Positions 7,447-17,800 of a stretch of DNA of 64,000 bases are shown piece by piece. The notes under the pieces are model-generated. The model was not told the origin of the DNA. It was given only the letters and a program-made list of their open reading frames with translations, and searched no databases. Within the stretch, counting starts at the first letter, position 1; each line of letters opens with the position of its first letter. The stretch spans positions 152,909,010 to 152,973,009 of the forward strand of contig CM077167.1 of assembly GCA_039583875.1 (NCBI GenBank). Reading direction: 5' to 3'. The DNA is from Platanthera guangdongensis. Taxonomy: Eukaryota; Streptophyta; Magnoliopsida; Asparagales; Orchidaceae. Position numbers and translations under genes: made by a program.

Positions 7447-10400
7447 AAAATCCAAGTGGCCATACCCCTACATGGTACTTGGATAGTGGATGTTCCAGAC
7501 ACATGACTGGAACTAGGGGACTACTGAAGGACTACATCCCAATCAAAAATGGTCCAAAGGTGACCTTTGGTGGTTCTGAAAAAGGAATCATCAAAGGGTT
7601 TGGTAACATTTCTTCTAACCTTGTTACCATTACTCAAGTGGCTTATGTTAAAGGTTTGAAACATAACCTCATTAGTATAAGTCAATTAAGTGATGTAGGG
7701 TATGACATCTCATTTGTTAAAAATGGTTGTCATATCAAGAGGTCAAGTGATCAAAAGATCATTTTGACAGGTTATAGGAAGAGAAATGTCTATTGTTTAG
7801 ACATTATGGTTGAGAACAATAGTTCTCCAGTTTGTCTTGTAGCTGATGAGACAGTCTCTCAATGTGTCAAGTGGCACAAGAGGCTTGCTCATCTTAATTA
7901 CAAGACTATTGGCAAACTCTTTAGTAAAGAGTTAGTGAGGAATGGTCCTCAAGTTAAGTGTGTCAAAGATGGCATTTGCTCAGCTTGTCAAAAGGGCAAG
8001 CAGACTAAATCCACCTTTAGAAGCATTGACAACAAGGATGCTGTGAGGTGTTTATACCTCTTGCATATGGATCTATTTGGTCCAATGCCAGTTCACAGCT
8101 TAGGTAGGAAGGTCTACACCTTTGTAGTTGTTGATGACTACTCAAGGTTTTCCTGGGTGTTCTTCTTAAAGCAGAAATCTGAAACACCTAGTGTCTTCCA
8201 CAGTTTTGTTAGGCAAATTCAGAATGAATTGAACTGTACAGTGGTCAAAATTAGAAGTGACCATGGTACAGAGTTTCAATCTGAAAGCATGACAAAATTA
8301 TGTGAAGACTATGGGATATTTCAAGAATTCTCTTCACCTAGAACACCTCAGCAAAATGGCATTGCTGAAAGGAAAAATAGAACCTTGATAGAGGCTGGTA
8401 GAACCCTATTAAGTGATTCATCACTGCCAGAATATTTCTGGGCTGAAGCAGTAAACACTGCATGCCATGTGATAAATAGGGCTACCATCACTAAAAGGTT
8501 AAACAAGACCCCCTATGAAGTAGTGAAAGGCAGGAAACCAAATCTATCCTATTTCAGGATTTTTGGTTGTAAATGCTTCATACTTAACAATGGGAAGTCT
8601 TACTTAACTAAGTTTGCTGCCAAATCCCAAGAGGGAGTGTTTGTTGGGTACAGCAGTAATAGTAAGGCTTATAGAGTCTACAACTTGACTACACAAGTTG
8701 TAGAGGAGTCTGTGCATGTAGTTTTTGATGAGACACTTCTTATTAACAATGAGTTGTCTAGTAGTGTGTGCAGCCCCACAGGTCTTTCTAAGAAGATGGA
8801 CAAGCTAACCATGGAAGATGTACCTGCTGCAAGACAGCAAGTAGAAGAAGATGGCTTATGTCCAGGGGGAGAACTACATGTACCAGGAGCTGAAGAAGTT
8901 CAAGGAACTCAGCATGATGAAGATGCTGAAGAAGTACAACCAGAAGTAAGGATGCCTCCAGCCAACAGGCATCTAAGAGATCATCCAGTGGAGCTGATCA
9001 TTGGAGATCCAAGACAAGGTGTTCAGACAAGGAGCAGAAATCAGAATGCTGCAGTATATTCAAGTTTTCTGTCTCAAATAGAACCAAAGAAATTTGAAGA
9101 AGCAATACAAGATCCACAGTGGACTGAAGCTATGCAGGAAGAGCTAAACCAGTTCAAGAGGTGCAAGGTTTGGGACTTAGTTCCTAAGCCTAAAGATCAC
9201 AATGTGATAGGAACAAAGTGGATCTACAGAAACAAGTTAGATGAACAAGGAGTCATCATTAAGAATAAGGCAAGACTGGTTGCAAAAGGATATAGGCAAG
9301 AAGAAGGTATTGATTTTGATCAAACCTTTGCTCCAGTAGCCAGACTGGAAGCCATCAGGATGTTCTTGGCCTATGCAACCTACCAAGGATTCAAAGTATA
9401 CCAAATGGATGTGAAGTCAGCATTCCTTAATGGTAATTTAAAAGAAGAAGTATATGTGGAGCAGCCTTCAGGTTTTGTTGATCCTACTCTTCCACATTAT
9501 GTCTATAGACTTAGGAAAGCATTGTATGGGTTAAAGCAAGCTCCTAGAGCTTGGTATGAAACCCTATCTAGTTTCCTCATTGAGAACAAGTTCACAAGGG
9601 GGAAAATAGATAAGACTCTATTCCTTAGGGAATCTAGAGGCAAAGTAATACTTGTCCAAATATATGTAGATGACATTATATTTGGGTCTACTGAAAGTAG
9701 CCTTTGCAAAAAGTTTGCAAAGCTTATGCAAAGTCAATTTGAAATGAGTAGTATGGGAGAACTGAAGTTTTTCTTGGGTCTCCAAGTTAAACAGACTGAA
9801 AGTGGCTTGTCCATATGTCAGTCAAAGTTCACCCTAGAACTCATAAGGAAATATGGTATGGATTCCTCCAGTACCATGAAGACTCCTATGGGGTCAAGTA
9901 TGTCTCTAAGCAAGGATGATGCAGGGAAACCTGTGGATGAAACCTTGTATAGAGGGATAGTTGGCTCCCTACTATACTTGACTGCAAGTAGGCCTGACAT
10001 TATGTATGCTACATGTGTTTGTGCCAGGTATCAAGCCTGCCCCAAAGAATCTCACTTGACTGCAGTCAAGAGAATCTTGAGATATCTAAAGGGCACACCT
10101 TATCTAGGCCTCTGGTACCCTAGGAATGGAGATTTTGATCTAACAGGCTATTCAGATGCAGACTTTGCAGGATGCAAAGAAGATAGAAAAAGCACAACTG
10201 GATCCTGTCAATTCCTAGGTGGAAGACTCATTTCATGGAGTAGTAAGAAGCAAACCAGTGTGGCCATCTCCACAGCTGAGTCAGAATATGTAGCTGCAGG
10301 AAGTTGCTGTGCTCAACTTCTGTGGATTCAACATCAGCTAGAAGACTATGGATGTCAGGTAAGTAGAACTCCACTTTATTGTGATTCTACAAGTGCTATT

Positions 10401-10607
10401 TCCATAGCTAATAACCCTGTATCACATAGTAGAACTAAACATATTGAGATAAAATATCACTTTCTTAGGGAGCATGTAGAAAGAAATGATATTGCACTTG
10501 AATATGTTAAAACAGATAATCAGATAGCTGATATGTTTACTAAGCCCTTAGAAGAAGCTAAGTTTAATAGGTTCAAAATTGAACTAGGTATGATAAACTT
10601 AGACTAA
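7440..10607 (+). CDS. pol: C1 Pol polyprotein (protease, integrase, reverse transcriptase, RNase H)
   Basis: Open frame of about 1,055 residues (counted from the TTG at 7440) with the whole copia Pol order. Protease: [12 protein letters not shown], residues 13-24, with the D-S-G active site. Integrase: zinc-binding WHKRLAHLN...CSACQKGK, then the catalytic core with [27 protein letters not shown] and [13 protein letters not shown]. Reverse transcriptase: [13 protein letters not shown] and the catalytic YVDD at residues 742-745. RNase [42 protein letters not shown] and [10 protein letters not shown]. It ends [16 protein letters not shown]...NLD. No stop or frameshift, so it may be functional. 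There is no ATG at its N-terminus; it is in frame with gag after a TAA, so expression needs readthrough, splicing or reinitiation. Confidence 0.95.
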   Translation: MQENPSGHTPTWYLDSGCSRHMTGTRGLLKDYIPIKNGPKVTFGGSEKGIIKGFGNISSNLVTITQVAYVKGLKHNLISISQLSDVGYDISFVKNGCHIKRSSDQKIILTGYRKRNVYCLDIMVENNSSPVCLVADETVSQCVKWHKRLAHLNYKTIGKLFSKELVRNGPQVKCVKDGICSACQKGKQTKSTFRSIDNKDAVRCLYLLHMDLFGPMPVHSLGRKVYTFVVVDDYSRFSWVFFLKQKSETPSVFHSFVRQIQNELNCTVVKIRSDHGTEFQSESMTKLCEDYGIFQEFSSPRTPQQNGIAERKNRTLIEAGRTLLSDSSLPEYFWAEAVNTACHVINRATITKRLNKTPYEVVKGRKPNLSYFRIFGCKCFILNNGKSYLTKFAAKSQEGVFVGYSSNSKAYRVYNLTTQVVEESVHVVFDETLLINNELSSSVCSPTGLSKKMDKLTMEDVPAARQQVEEDGLCPGGELHVPGAEEVQGTQHDEDAEEVQPEVRMPPANRHLRDHPVELIIGDPRQGVQTRSRNQNAAVYSSFLSQIEPKKFEEAIQDPQWTEAMQEELNQFKRCKVWDLVPKPKDHNVIGTKWIYRNKLDEQGVIIKNKARLVAKGYRQEEGIDFDQTFAPVARLEAIRMFLAYATYQGFKVYQMDVKSAFLNGNLKEEVYVEQPSGFVDPTLPHYVYRLRKALYGLKQAPRAWYETLSSFLIENKFTRGKIDKTLFLRESRGKVILVQIYVDDIIFGSTESSLCKKFAKLMQSQFEMSSMGELKFFLGLQVKQTESGLSICQSKFTLELIRKYGMDSSSTMKTPMGSSMSLSKDDAGKPVDETLYRGIVGSLLYLTASRPDIMYATCVCARYQACPKESHLTAVKRILRYLKGTPYLGLWYPRNGDFDLTGYSDADFAGCKEDRKSTTGSCQFLGGRLISWSSKKQTSVAISTAESEYVAAGSCCAQLLWIQHQLEDYGCQVSRTPLYCDSTSAISIANNPVSHSRTKHIEIKYHFLREHVERNDIALEYVKTDNQIADMFTKPLEEAKFNRFKIELGMINLD
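10356..10364 (+). promoter_or_regulatory. Consensus splice-donor sequence within RNase H coding region
   Basis: CAGGTAAGT is a full match to the plant 5' splice-site consensus, in the RNase H region. C2 keeps it (48512-48520). It may simply be coding constraint (residues Gln-Val-Ser). Confidence 0.25.
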
Positions 10608-10639
10608 GTATACAGAACAAAAATTGGCTAAGTAAAAAG

Positions 10640-10969
10640 GTGTCGACACATAGACAAGTCTATGTCGACACAGAATAGTAAGTGTCGACACTTCAGGAAA
10701 ATGGTGTCGACACATCTAGGAAGTTAGTGTCGACACTTCAGAATGTTAGTGTCGACACATGTCGAGTAGGTGTCGACACATCCAATAAAGTGTCGACACT
10801 TAAGTTTTACTCAGAATTTTTCTAAGTAAAGTCTCGACACATGTCGAGTATAGTGGTGTCGACACTTAACCAAGTGTCGACACATAAAATCTGTTGACTA
10901 AATTTGTGTCGACACATGAGTGTCGAGACATTATAAGTCAGTGTCGACACTTATTGACAGTGTCGACAC
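10640..10969 (+). repeat. Internal GTGTCGACAC palindrome array upstream of ORF3
   Basis: Twelve perfect GTGTCGACAC copies (10640, 10682, 10704, 10727, 10749, 10770, 10790, 10856, 10874, 10906, 10941, 10960) plus variants such as ATGTCGACAC at 10662 and GTCTCGACAC. Steps are again about 20-22 bp. Spacers differ from those in the LTR array, so it is not simply a copied LTR piece. It starts about 30 bp after the pol stop and ends 45 bp before a TATA box. The equivalent array in C2 is at about 48790-49117. Confidence 0.85.
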
Positions 10970-11014
10970 ATCATTAGAAATTCATCCCGCCTGTTCGTCT
11001 TCAAACAAGAAAGG

Positions 11015-11022
11015 TATAAATA
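11015..11022 (+). promoter_or_regulatory. TATA box of a putative internal ORF3 promoter
   Basis: TATAAATA in GAAAGGTATAAATAGG, 106 nt before the ORF3 ATG at 11121. C2 has the same box at the same distance (49165 to 49271). Just before the ATG lies AAACCCTAATGG, a telo-box-like plant leader element. Together with the array this forms a plausible polymerase II promoter separate from the LTR. Confidence 0.6.
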
Positions 11023-11120
11023 GGGTTCTGTCTTTGATTGTCGACACGCTTTCAAAGTTTCGAGACCTAAACTCTTGTGTCGACATTTCTCTCATCTCAA
11101 GACTAATTCTCAAAACCCTA

Positions 11121-13917
11121 ATGGCTCCCAAGCTGGAAGAGAACGTAAACGAAGGCTATGAGCTTGTGCGAGGCGCATTTGACGACAGCGACCAAGAAAT
11201 CAAATCAGTGCTAACCCTAATTGCCAATTCAGGATTGGAGTTCTTGGTTTCAGAACCAACGAAAATATGGAAGAAGGAAGTCATTGAATTTCTTTCTGGC
11301 GCGTCTGTAGATGACTCAGGCTACAGGATTAAGTCAAGGGTGCATGGCACCAAGGTCAAAATTTCACCCAAGTCTTTAAGAAAGGTACTTCAGCTACCTA
11401 AAGTTCAAGGTGAAGAGGAAGTAACTGCTTCTAAGACCAGGGAAGCTCTTACTTGGTGTGGACTGGATCCAAAGATGAAGGTGGGATCAGTCTTTAACAG
11501 AAAAGGTATGAATAATCAAGGCAAGTTCTTGTCTGAAATAGTGGGCAAGGTAATACTGAGCAAGCCAGGAGGACATGACAGGGTGTCTGCCTCCATGTTT
11601 GAAGTCATGACCAGAATCATCTTCACTCTGAAAACAGATTGGTCAATGGTGGTTTATGAGAAAGTAAAAGAAAGCCTGAAGAAGCCCAATCTGGGCAGGA
11701 TACTAAGTCTCTACCTGGCTGGATCAATTCCAGAGGTAATGAGCACTGCTGCAGGAACTAAGATCAATCATATGAGGAGAATGGACTCAAGGATATTCTC
11801 TAGATGGGAAAGGGTGCTGGTGTCAAAGGAATTGACCACCCCTGAAAAGCAAGCTTCTAAGAAAGACTCTCCTCCCAGGAAGAAGAGGAAGACTGCTGCT
11901 GTGCCTCAAGAGTCCTCCAGCAGCTCAGGCAGTGAAGAACATGTGGTCTTCACTCCTGAAAGTCCAGTTGATGTGGCTGCAGAGAAGACACCTGCTCCTC
12001 AGGAAGCAGCTGACATCCAGGGGGAGCTTCCAGGTGTAGCAGAACCATCTACACTGGAGAGTGAACAAGCCACCCTCCTCATTCAAGAGGTACTTGTTGA
12101 TCTTAATACTTTGAATTTTTCTATAACAAATTCTGATTTGTCTGATGACCATCAGCCAACTCAGCAAGCACACCAAGAACCAGATGTTGTTCTTCCAGAC
12201 ACATCTGTTGTGATACCTGATAAAGTGGTTGAAGAACCAAGTACATCTCCTGCACAGTCTCCACCAGAATATACCATGGAAGATCTATTTCTGAATTTAG
12301 ATCAGGATGATTTTGATATGGAAAAGAATGATGCTGATACAGTAAAGAATGCTGCTGCTGAGGGGGAGAACATAGAAGTTGTGGAAGAGCCTATAAGGCT
12401 AGATACTGAGAAGGCACAAGATGTGCATACTGAAAAACAATCCAGCCCTAAGGATAGGGTGGATATAGCCAGTACATCAGACTCTGAAGATGATGAAGCT
12501 GAGCAAGCTAAGAAAAAGAAGTTCTTTGTTTTCAAAAGAAGAAGCCAGAGCTATAAGAAGGCTCTCCAAACAGTTGCTCAACATTCCTTAGTTCAACAAG
12601 CTCCATCCACTGATTACAGTGCTCTATTGCTTGCCATTGCAAATCAAGATGGATGAACAAAGGAAAGCTTTAGAAACTTATGTTGATGAAGGGCACAAAG
12701 CACTACAATCTGATCTGGGCCAGGAAATCAAGTCAATAAGGTTTGAAATGAACCTTAATAAAAGGGAAATGACTGATTGTTTTACCAAGGGTGCTCATGC
12801 AGTAGTCTATCTGGCTAAACATCAAGAAACCATCAAAGAGAAAGTGGATGATATAGCACTAAAGCAAGGCTATGTGCTGGAGAATCAGTTAAGGATGAAT
12901 GATAATTTGACTGCATCTCACAATGCAATAGTCACTGAACTCAAGAATAAGTCAGATGAACCTTCAACTTCCTCTGCTGCTGCCAAAGCTGATTTTGATA
13001 AACTCTTTCAAGCAGAGATTGCTGCTGTACAGACTGCCATAAAAGATTCCCAGAAGGTCATTTCAGAACAGCTTACAAAGCTTAGACCTTTCTTTAAAGA
13101 GGGCATAAGGTATTTGGATAGCCAAATCAGATTCCAGAAAGATGATGTGAGAGATCATGTAGCCCAAGAAGTCATAAAGGGGGAGAGAGTGTTAGTCAAG
13201 GCCAGTTCTGAACATGCAAAATGGATATCAAATTCCATCAGGGCTACACTGGGCTATCCTCCCCTTTGTGATGATGACAATGTAGCTGAATCTGGCATTC
13301 AAGGCACATATCTTGGAGGTGAGCAACAAGCAGTGGCTGATGTAATCTATCCACCTCCAGACTTTGACATGATTCATGCAGATATAAGCACAATGTATAG
13401 TCCACCTGCTGGCAAGCCTAATATTATTCTGGAAAAGGTTGTTCAACCTATCACAGCTGCAATGCAAGAGGCTTTGGACAAGGAAGAAGAAACTAGGCTG
13501 TCAAAGAAGAAGTTTAGGGAAATTGCTGAGCAAAAGCCAGATTTTGAACAGTGGAGCCCTACTTCTAGGAACATAATTCTTACAGCCTGGAAAGCAGCCA
13601 AGGACAATGCCCATGAGAGGAACAAGTGGTTCTCAGAGGCTGAATGGAGAAAGCATGAGAGTAGGCAGGAAGCAATTGTCCAATATAGAAGGAAGGCTAA
13701 GTTAGGAAAGCTACCTCCAACAGCTGTGGAGCCTAGCAAGTACTTTCCTAAGCCCTATCATTATTTTGAAAGACAAAAGATCAAGGCTGAAGAACAGAAG
13801 AAGAAGGACTCTAAAGGGAAGAAGACTGCTGAAGCTGAGCCTGCTGCTGCTGCTGCTGTGAAAGCTCAAGTTAAAGCTGGAAAAGGCATTGTTATTAAAG
13901 AACCTGATCAGCACTAG
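11121..13917 (+). CDS. C1 ORF3, accessory protein of unknown function (one frameshift)
   Basis: A third gene between pol and the 3' LTR, about 930 residues, where Sireviruses such as soybean SIRE1 carry an envelope-like ORF. The first part reads from ATG 11121 to a stop at 12656; the rest continues in another frame to 13917. A single extra T near 12636-12638 explains the break, because C2 reads through there (SALMVAMQIKLDE). Residues 1-230 look like a globular helical domain (SLRKVLQLPKV, ALTWCGLD, LYLAGSIPEVM). A basic PRKKRK cluster near residue 253 could be a nuclear signal. Then come an acidic Ser/Pro-rich stretch, a basic KRRSQSYKKALQ block and a long charged helical C-terminal half with YPPPDFDM and FEQWSPTSRNIILTAWKAA. 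I see no signal peptide or membrane segment, so an envelope role is not supported. The N-terminal part may relate to proteins annotated as putative plant transposon proteins; this is weak. Confidence 0.75.
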
Positions 13918-14200
13918 ATTAGGAATTAACTTGATGCTTGTTGTAATCTGTTGAGTGAAAAACATTGTAATACTTCATTGAAAATGTATAAGGAACATTA
14001 TTGGAACAGTATATGATAAATATAGTATGAATGTTCTGAAATATGTGTGTTTCTTAATTGTTCTGCAATGTTTAATAAGTATACATGTGTGCTTTATTAC
14101 ATGTTCAAGTTTACCCTGTTGTCATTTATATGTTTTACATCATTTTGTAATTTTTAATTATGAGTGGTGTATATCATTGACTAAGGGTTATGACTTCTCC
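13918..14200 (+). other. C1 3' untranslated region
   Basis: About 280 bases, T/A-rich, without a gene. It is similar to the equivalent C2 stretch (52106-52369), especially the last 50 bases (ATCATTGACTAAGGGTTATG and TGACTTCTCCAAATAGGGGG). Confidence 0.7.
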
Positions 14201-14214
14201 AAATAGGGGGAGAT
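14201..14214 (+). promoter_or_regulatory. C1 polypurine tract
   Basis: AAATAGGGGGAGAT directly before the 3' LTR; primes plus-strand DNA synthesis. The same motif is in C2 (52370-52383) and, on the minus strand, in XR (63546 on). Confidence 0.9.
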
Positions 14215-16285
14215 TGTTGGGTACATTGGTCAAATGTACCTGATTTGAAGAAGCCTCACCTAACTCAATGATATACATCAGAATGTATTTGATGTTTGTT
14301 TGAGTTACTTGTGCAGGTTAGTTATACACTGGACTGAAGCTGAAAATTTCTAAGTCCATGTGTCGACACCCAGAGGGAAAGTGTCGACACTTGAGAAAGC
14401 TTGTGTCGACACCCAGACAAGCAGTGTCGACACTTGGAGTCATTGTGTCGACACCTGGGAAGAAGTGTCGACACCAGTCAGAAAGTGTCGACACTTGGAG
14501 CTGTGTCGACACTCAGTGTAGAAGAATGCAGAAAAGCTGTGTCGACACTTAGCAGAAGTGTCGACACCTAGAAGAGCTGAGTCTACATCAGAAAGTGTCG
14601 ACACTTGGAGTTGTGTCGACACTCAGCAAAATTCTGCAGAGACTAAGTACAAGTGTCGACACTCAACACAATGTGTCGACACTCAATCAGCAGAGTCAAA
14701 ATATGAAGAATGTGTCGACACTCAACACAATGTGTCGACACACACTCAAAGGAGTCAACACTTGAAGATTGTGTCGACACTCAGCACAATGTGTCGACAC
14801 ATAACCAGAAGACTCAACACTTGAAGAAAGTGTCGACACAAGGAGCTGTGTCGACACTTAGCAAAGAACAGAAAAGTTGTAAAATATTCTAAGTACAAGT
14901 GTCGACACTAAAGGAATGTGTCGACACTCAGCTGAAGAAACAAGATTGAAGACTTGTGTCGACACCAAGAAGCAGTGTCGACACTTGACAGTTTCAACAC
15001 ATGAAGATGTGTCGACACAAAGGAGATGTGTCGACACTTAGAAGAATACAGATAAAGAATGAAGTACAAGTACTTGTGTCGACACTCAATTTCAGTGTCG
15101 ACACATGCAGAAGAAACTGTGTCGAGACATACAAGGAATTGTGTCGACACCTTGTAGACTTGTGTCGACACTTACACAACATGTGTCGACACTTGGTCTA
15201 TAAGTGTCGACACTTAAGAACAGAAAGTCTCGACACTAACTGACAGTTAGTGAGATTTCAAGAAGTGACTGGTTGACATGACAGCTGCCAATCCAGCCGG
15301 TCTACAGCAACTGTCAAGAAGTCAAAAGTCTGTTATAAACCGGATCAGCCGGTTACCATGAAAGGAAGCCTATAAATAGGCACCCACAGTTTACAAAAAA
15401 GTTGTTAAGTGGTTAAGTTGTTCACAATCATTACTTGTTGTGAGAATAATTGAAGTGGTTGATCAGATTAAATCAAGAAGTGATACATAGAGGATCAACA
15501 CAAGAAGATCAGGCAGTCCAACTGCAGATCTAAGTAGTTGGAGAGAGAGAGCTCCAACCAAGGATTCAGTCTTTGGAACTAAGGCTGAGAAGAACAATTC
15601 AGAGTCATCTGGATTTCAAGAAGCAGAGATCAAGGATCAACTGCAGAAGATTCAGACTAATTCAGTTCTACTCAAGAAGCTTTGAAGAAAGCTAAGTCAG
15701 TTTGGATCAAGCTGAGTTCTTCCAAGAACTCTTCAAGAAACTCTCAACTCCTCTCATCCTTTCTGAGTTGTAGAGTTAGCATTTGTAATTTCTATTTTAA
15801 ACTTGTAAGATCCATTGGATCTGAGTGATTGTAAGCCTATTTTATAAAGGCTGAGGGTAGGGCTTGGTGCCTGAGTGTAGGAGTTGAAGAACTCTGAGTG
15901 TAGGCCTTTAATTGGCTGAGTGTAAGCCTTGATTGGCTGAGTGTAGGCCTGGGTGGCTGAGTGTAGGCCTTTTGGCTGAGTGTAAGGCTTTGGGCCTGAG
16001 GTAGGAACCTTGTTGGGTTCTGAGCTAGTGGAGAAGTTTGGCCGAATCTAGTACACTGCTAGATAGGCGAAGGGGGAAAGTGGATGTACCCAAAGATTGG
16101 GGAACCACTATAAAATTAGTGTGTCTTCTGTGCTGTGCTGTGCTGTGAATTGAATGCTTAATTTCTGTATTTGCTGTTAGCTGTAGTAATCAGTGAAAAA
16201 CTGTTGTGCTGCCAAACAAAAGTCAAAAAAGGTTTAGGTCACCTATTCACCCCCCCCTCTAGGTGTTTAGGTACCATATCTTTCA
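14215..16285 (+). repeat. C1 3' LTR
   Basis: 2,071 bp, almost identical to the 5' LTR. Differences I noticed are few: a T/C in GGAGYTGTGTCG, an A/G in ACTTRGCAG, one A missing in CTGTCAAGAAG, one or two bases near ACCATGAAAGG and the length of the C run near the end. It carries the palindrome array (14360-15213), TATA box (15371) and stem-loop (16079-16109). It is followed by the target duplication AATTC. Confidence 0.95.
14360..15213 (+). repeat. Phased GTGTCGACAC array in C1 3' LTR
   Basis: Same array as in the 5' LTR, with the palindromes and their spacing preserved one for one as far as I compared. Confidence 0.9.
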
Positions 16286-16290
16286 AATTC

Positions 16291-16693
16291 TACACAAATT
16301 TCGTTGACCGGAGCTCGCAGATCGTCGAACTCAGCTTCTATTTCGTCTAGCTGAGAATCTGGCTTGAGTTCAACGATCGTTGACCTGAGCTCGAATTTCG
16401 TCAAGCTCAGCTCAGAGATGGAACTCTGAGTTCGTCGACCTGAGATCGACTTTCGTCGACCTGAGATCAACTTTCGTCAACCTGAGATTGACTTTCATCA
16501 AACTGAGTTCGACTTTCATCGAATTGAATTTCTGACTGATCAAAACTGCAGTTCTTGGAATTCTTTCAGCAATTCTGGAGAGTCCTTCTGAGACAAACCT
16601 AGAAATAAACCTATGACCCATGACTATACATTTTTGGTCAATCTAATCATCCTAATAGTGATCCTTTCCCAAATCAGAACTAAGATTCCAATA
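16291..16693 (-). repeat. N1 left (3') LTR, part 2
   Basis: Remainder of the N1 LTR after the C1 insertion, up to CCAATA at 16693. The stretch 16290-16545 is a tandem array of about 21-bp units (TTTCGTCGACCTGAGATCGAC type), several of them mutated. Outside the LTR, ATCTCCCCCTATTTT (16694 on) is the minus-strand polypurine tract. Confidence 0.85.
16300..16545 (-). repeat. 21-bp TCGTCGA array in N1 LTR
   Basis: Best preserved at 16430-16530, where TTTCGTCGACCTGAGATCGAC-like units follow each other at exactly 21 bp. Units contain TCGTCGA and an opposed TCGAC, giving an interrupted palindrome. A matching array is at about 19355-19550 in the other LTR. Confidence 0.75.
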
Positions 16694-17800
16694 ATCTCCC
16701 CCTATTTTGGTGAGGACACTATTTACACAAAACAAATAAAATACAAAGCAAAACAATCTGCCTGAATTATAAATTTTTCAGTAGATGTACAAAGGTGCTT
16801 TGAGAAATAAAGAAAGTTAACAAAGATTTTAGAACACAATTAAAAACTAAGGAGCAGCTGCAAGAAAATCTGTTAAGGATGTTAGGTGCACTTTTGCTTA
16901 TCTTTAATTAAATCTATTTCAGCATGTCTGAATCCATTTCAGATTATCTGAATGATTGAAATTGCTGACTGCTATAACCTTTGCACTCACTGAGACTAAG
17001 GCTTTTGGTTTCTATCAAATACCACTATTCCTCTGTGGTAAGAAAGGTCTTTTCTGGAAAAAGATGTTAGGAGTTCTGGACCTAGATTACCTTGGGTCCT
17101 GGTTCTCTTTTATAATAATTAGAAACAAAAGAACATTTAGGTTGACTTTTATAACCTAGAGGATGAAATTGTCTGGGTGGAATTATCCATTGAGAAAAGG
17201 GGTTAACAAATTTGTGTCTTTGATTATTGTTCTGATAGAAATTAAAATTTCTATTTTGATAGATTGAGTTCAATGATTTTGTTGAGTTCGTCGATCTGAG
17301 TTCGACAAAACGTATTGATACCGTCGATCCCGGTTCACAGAATGATAGAGATCATTTTATGTGTTCCACGATCGTCGATCTCTATTCGACGAAACATGTT
17401 GATTTTGTAGAGCACCTTTTGTTGAGAAAACATACCCAAACTCTGGGTTCAGAGATCATCGATCGTTGTTCGATGTATAATACTACTTTCGTCGAGCTCG
17501 GTTCGACGAAATATTTTGAACATGATTTTTTCTGAATATTCTTAACTCATTTGGGTTTATTATTATGTAAAACTTTAGTCATTTTAACAAAATATTCTAA
17601 CTGTTCTTTTCCTTTAGTTGATTCAAAATGAGTAATCTGTTCAAGAGCAGTTTTCAAATTTTCTTTAAGCTGTGTTTTCTAAAGAAGAATTATTTAATTT
17701 TTCTCTAAGAAGTTTTATTTCCTTCTCATATTAAATCAAATTCTTACAAAGGATTTTAAAATCTTCTTTAAAATGATCTGAAGAAAAATCAAGGAAGAGA
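16694..17800 (-). other. N1 internal region downstream of gag
   Basis: No intact gene. It holds the polypurine tract (16694-16708), a block shared with N2 (TTGGGTCCTG followed by TTCTCTTTTATAATAAT) and a second cluster of TCGTCGA/TTCGACGA words (17285-17515). The 17540-17800 part may be decayed gag 3' sequence. Confidence 0.55.

Larger units (their letters stand above)
3211..16285 (+). mobile_element. C1, young near-complete Ty1/copia (Sirevirus-like) retrotransposon
   Basis: A 13,075-bp plus-strand element. It has two LTRs of about 2,070 bp (TGTTGGGTAC...ATCTTTCA), a perfect 5-bp duplication AATTC at 3206-3210 and 16286-16290, an initiator-Met primer-binding site at 5283 and a polypurine tract at 14201. 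Coding order is gag, pol (protease-integrase-RT-RNase H) and then a third ORF. The order of pol domains is that of copia. Large size, the extra 3' ORF, a big gag with a zinc knuckle and palindrome-filled LTRs resemble the Sirevirus genus. By eye the two LTRs differ at only a handful of positions, so insertion was recent. Confidence 0.95.

Noticed and set aside
11121..13917. Envelope-like gene, by position, as in SIRE1.
   Set aside because: No hydrophobic signal or transmembrane segment is visible in the conceptual product; it is highly charged. Position alone is not enough.
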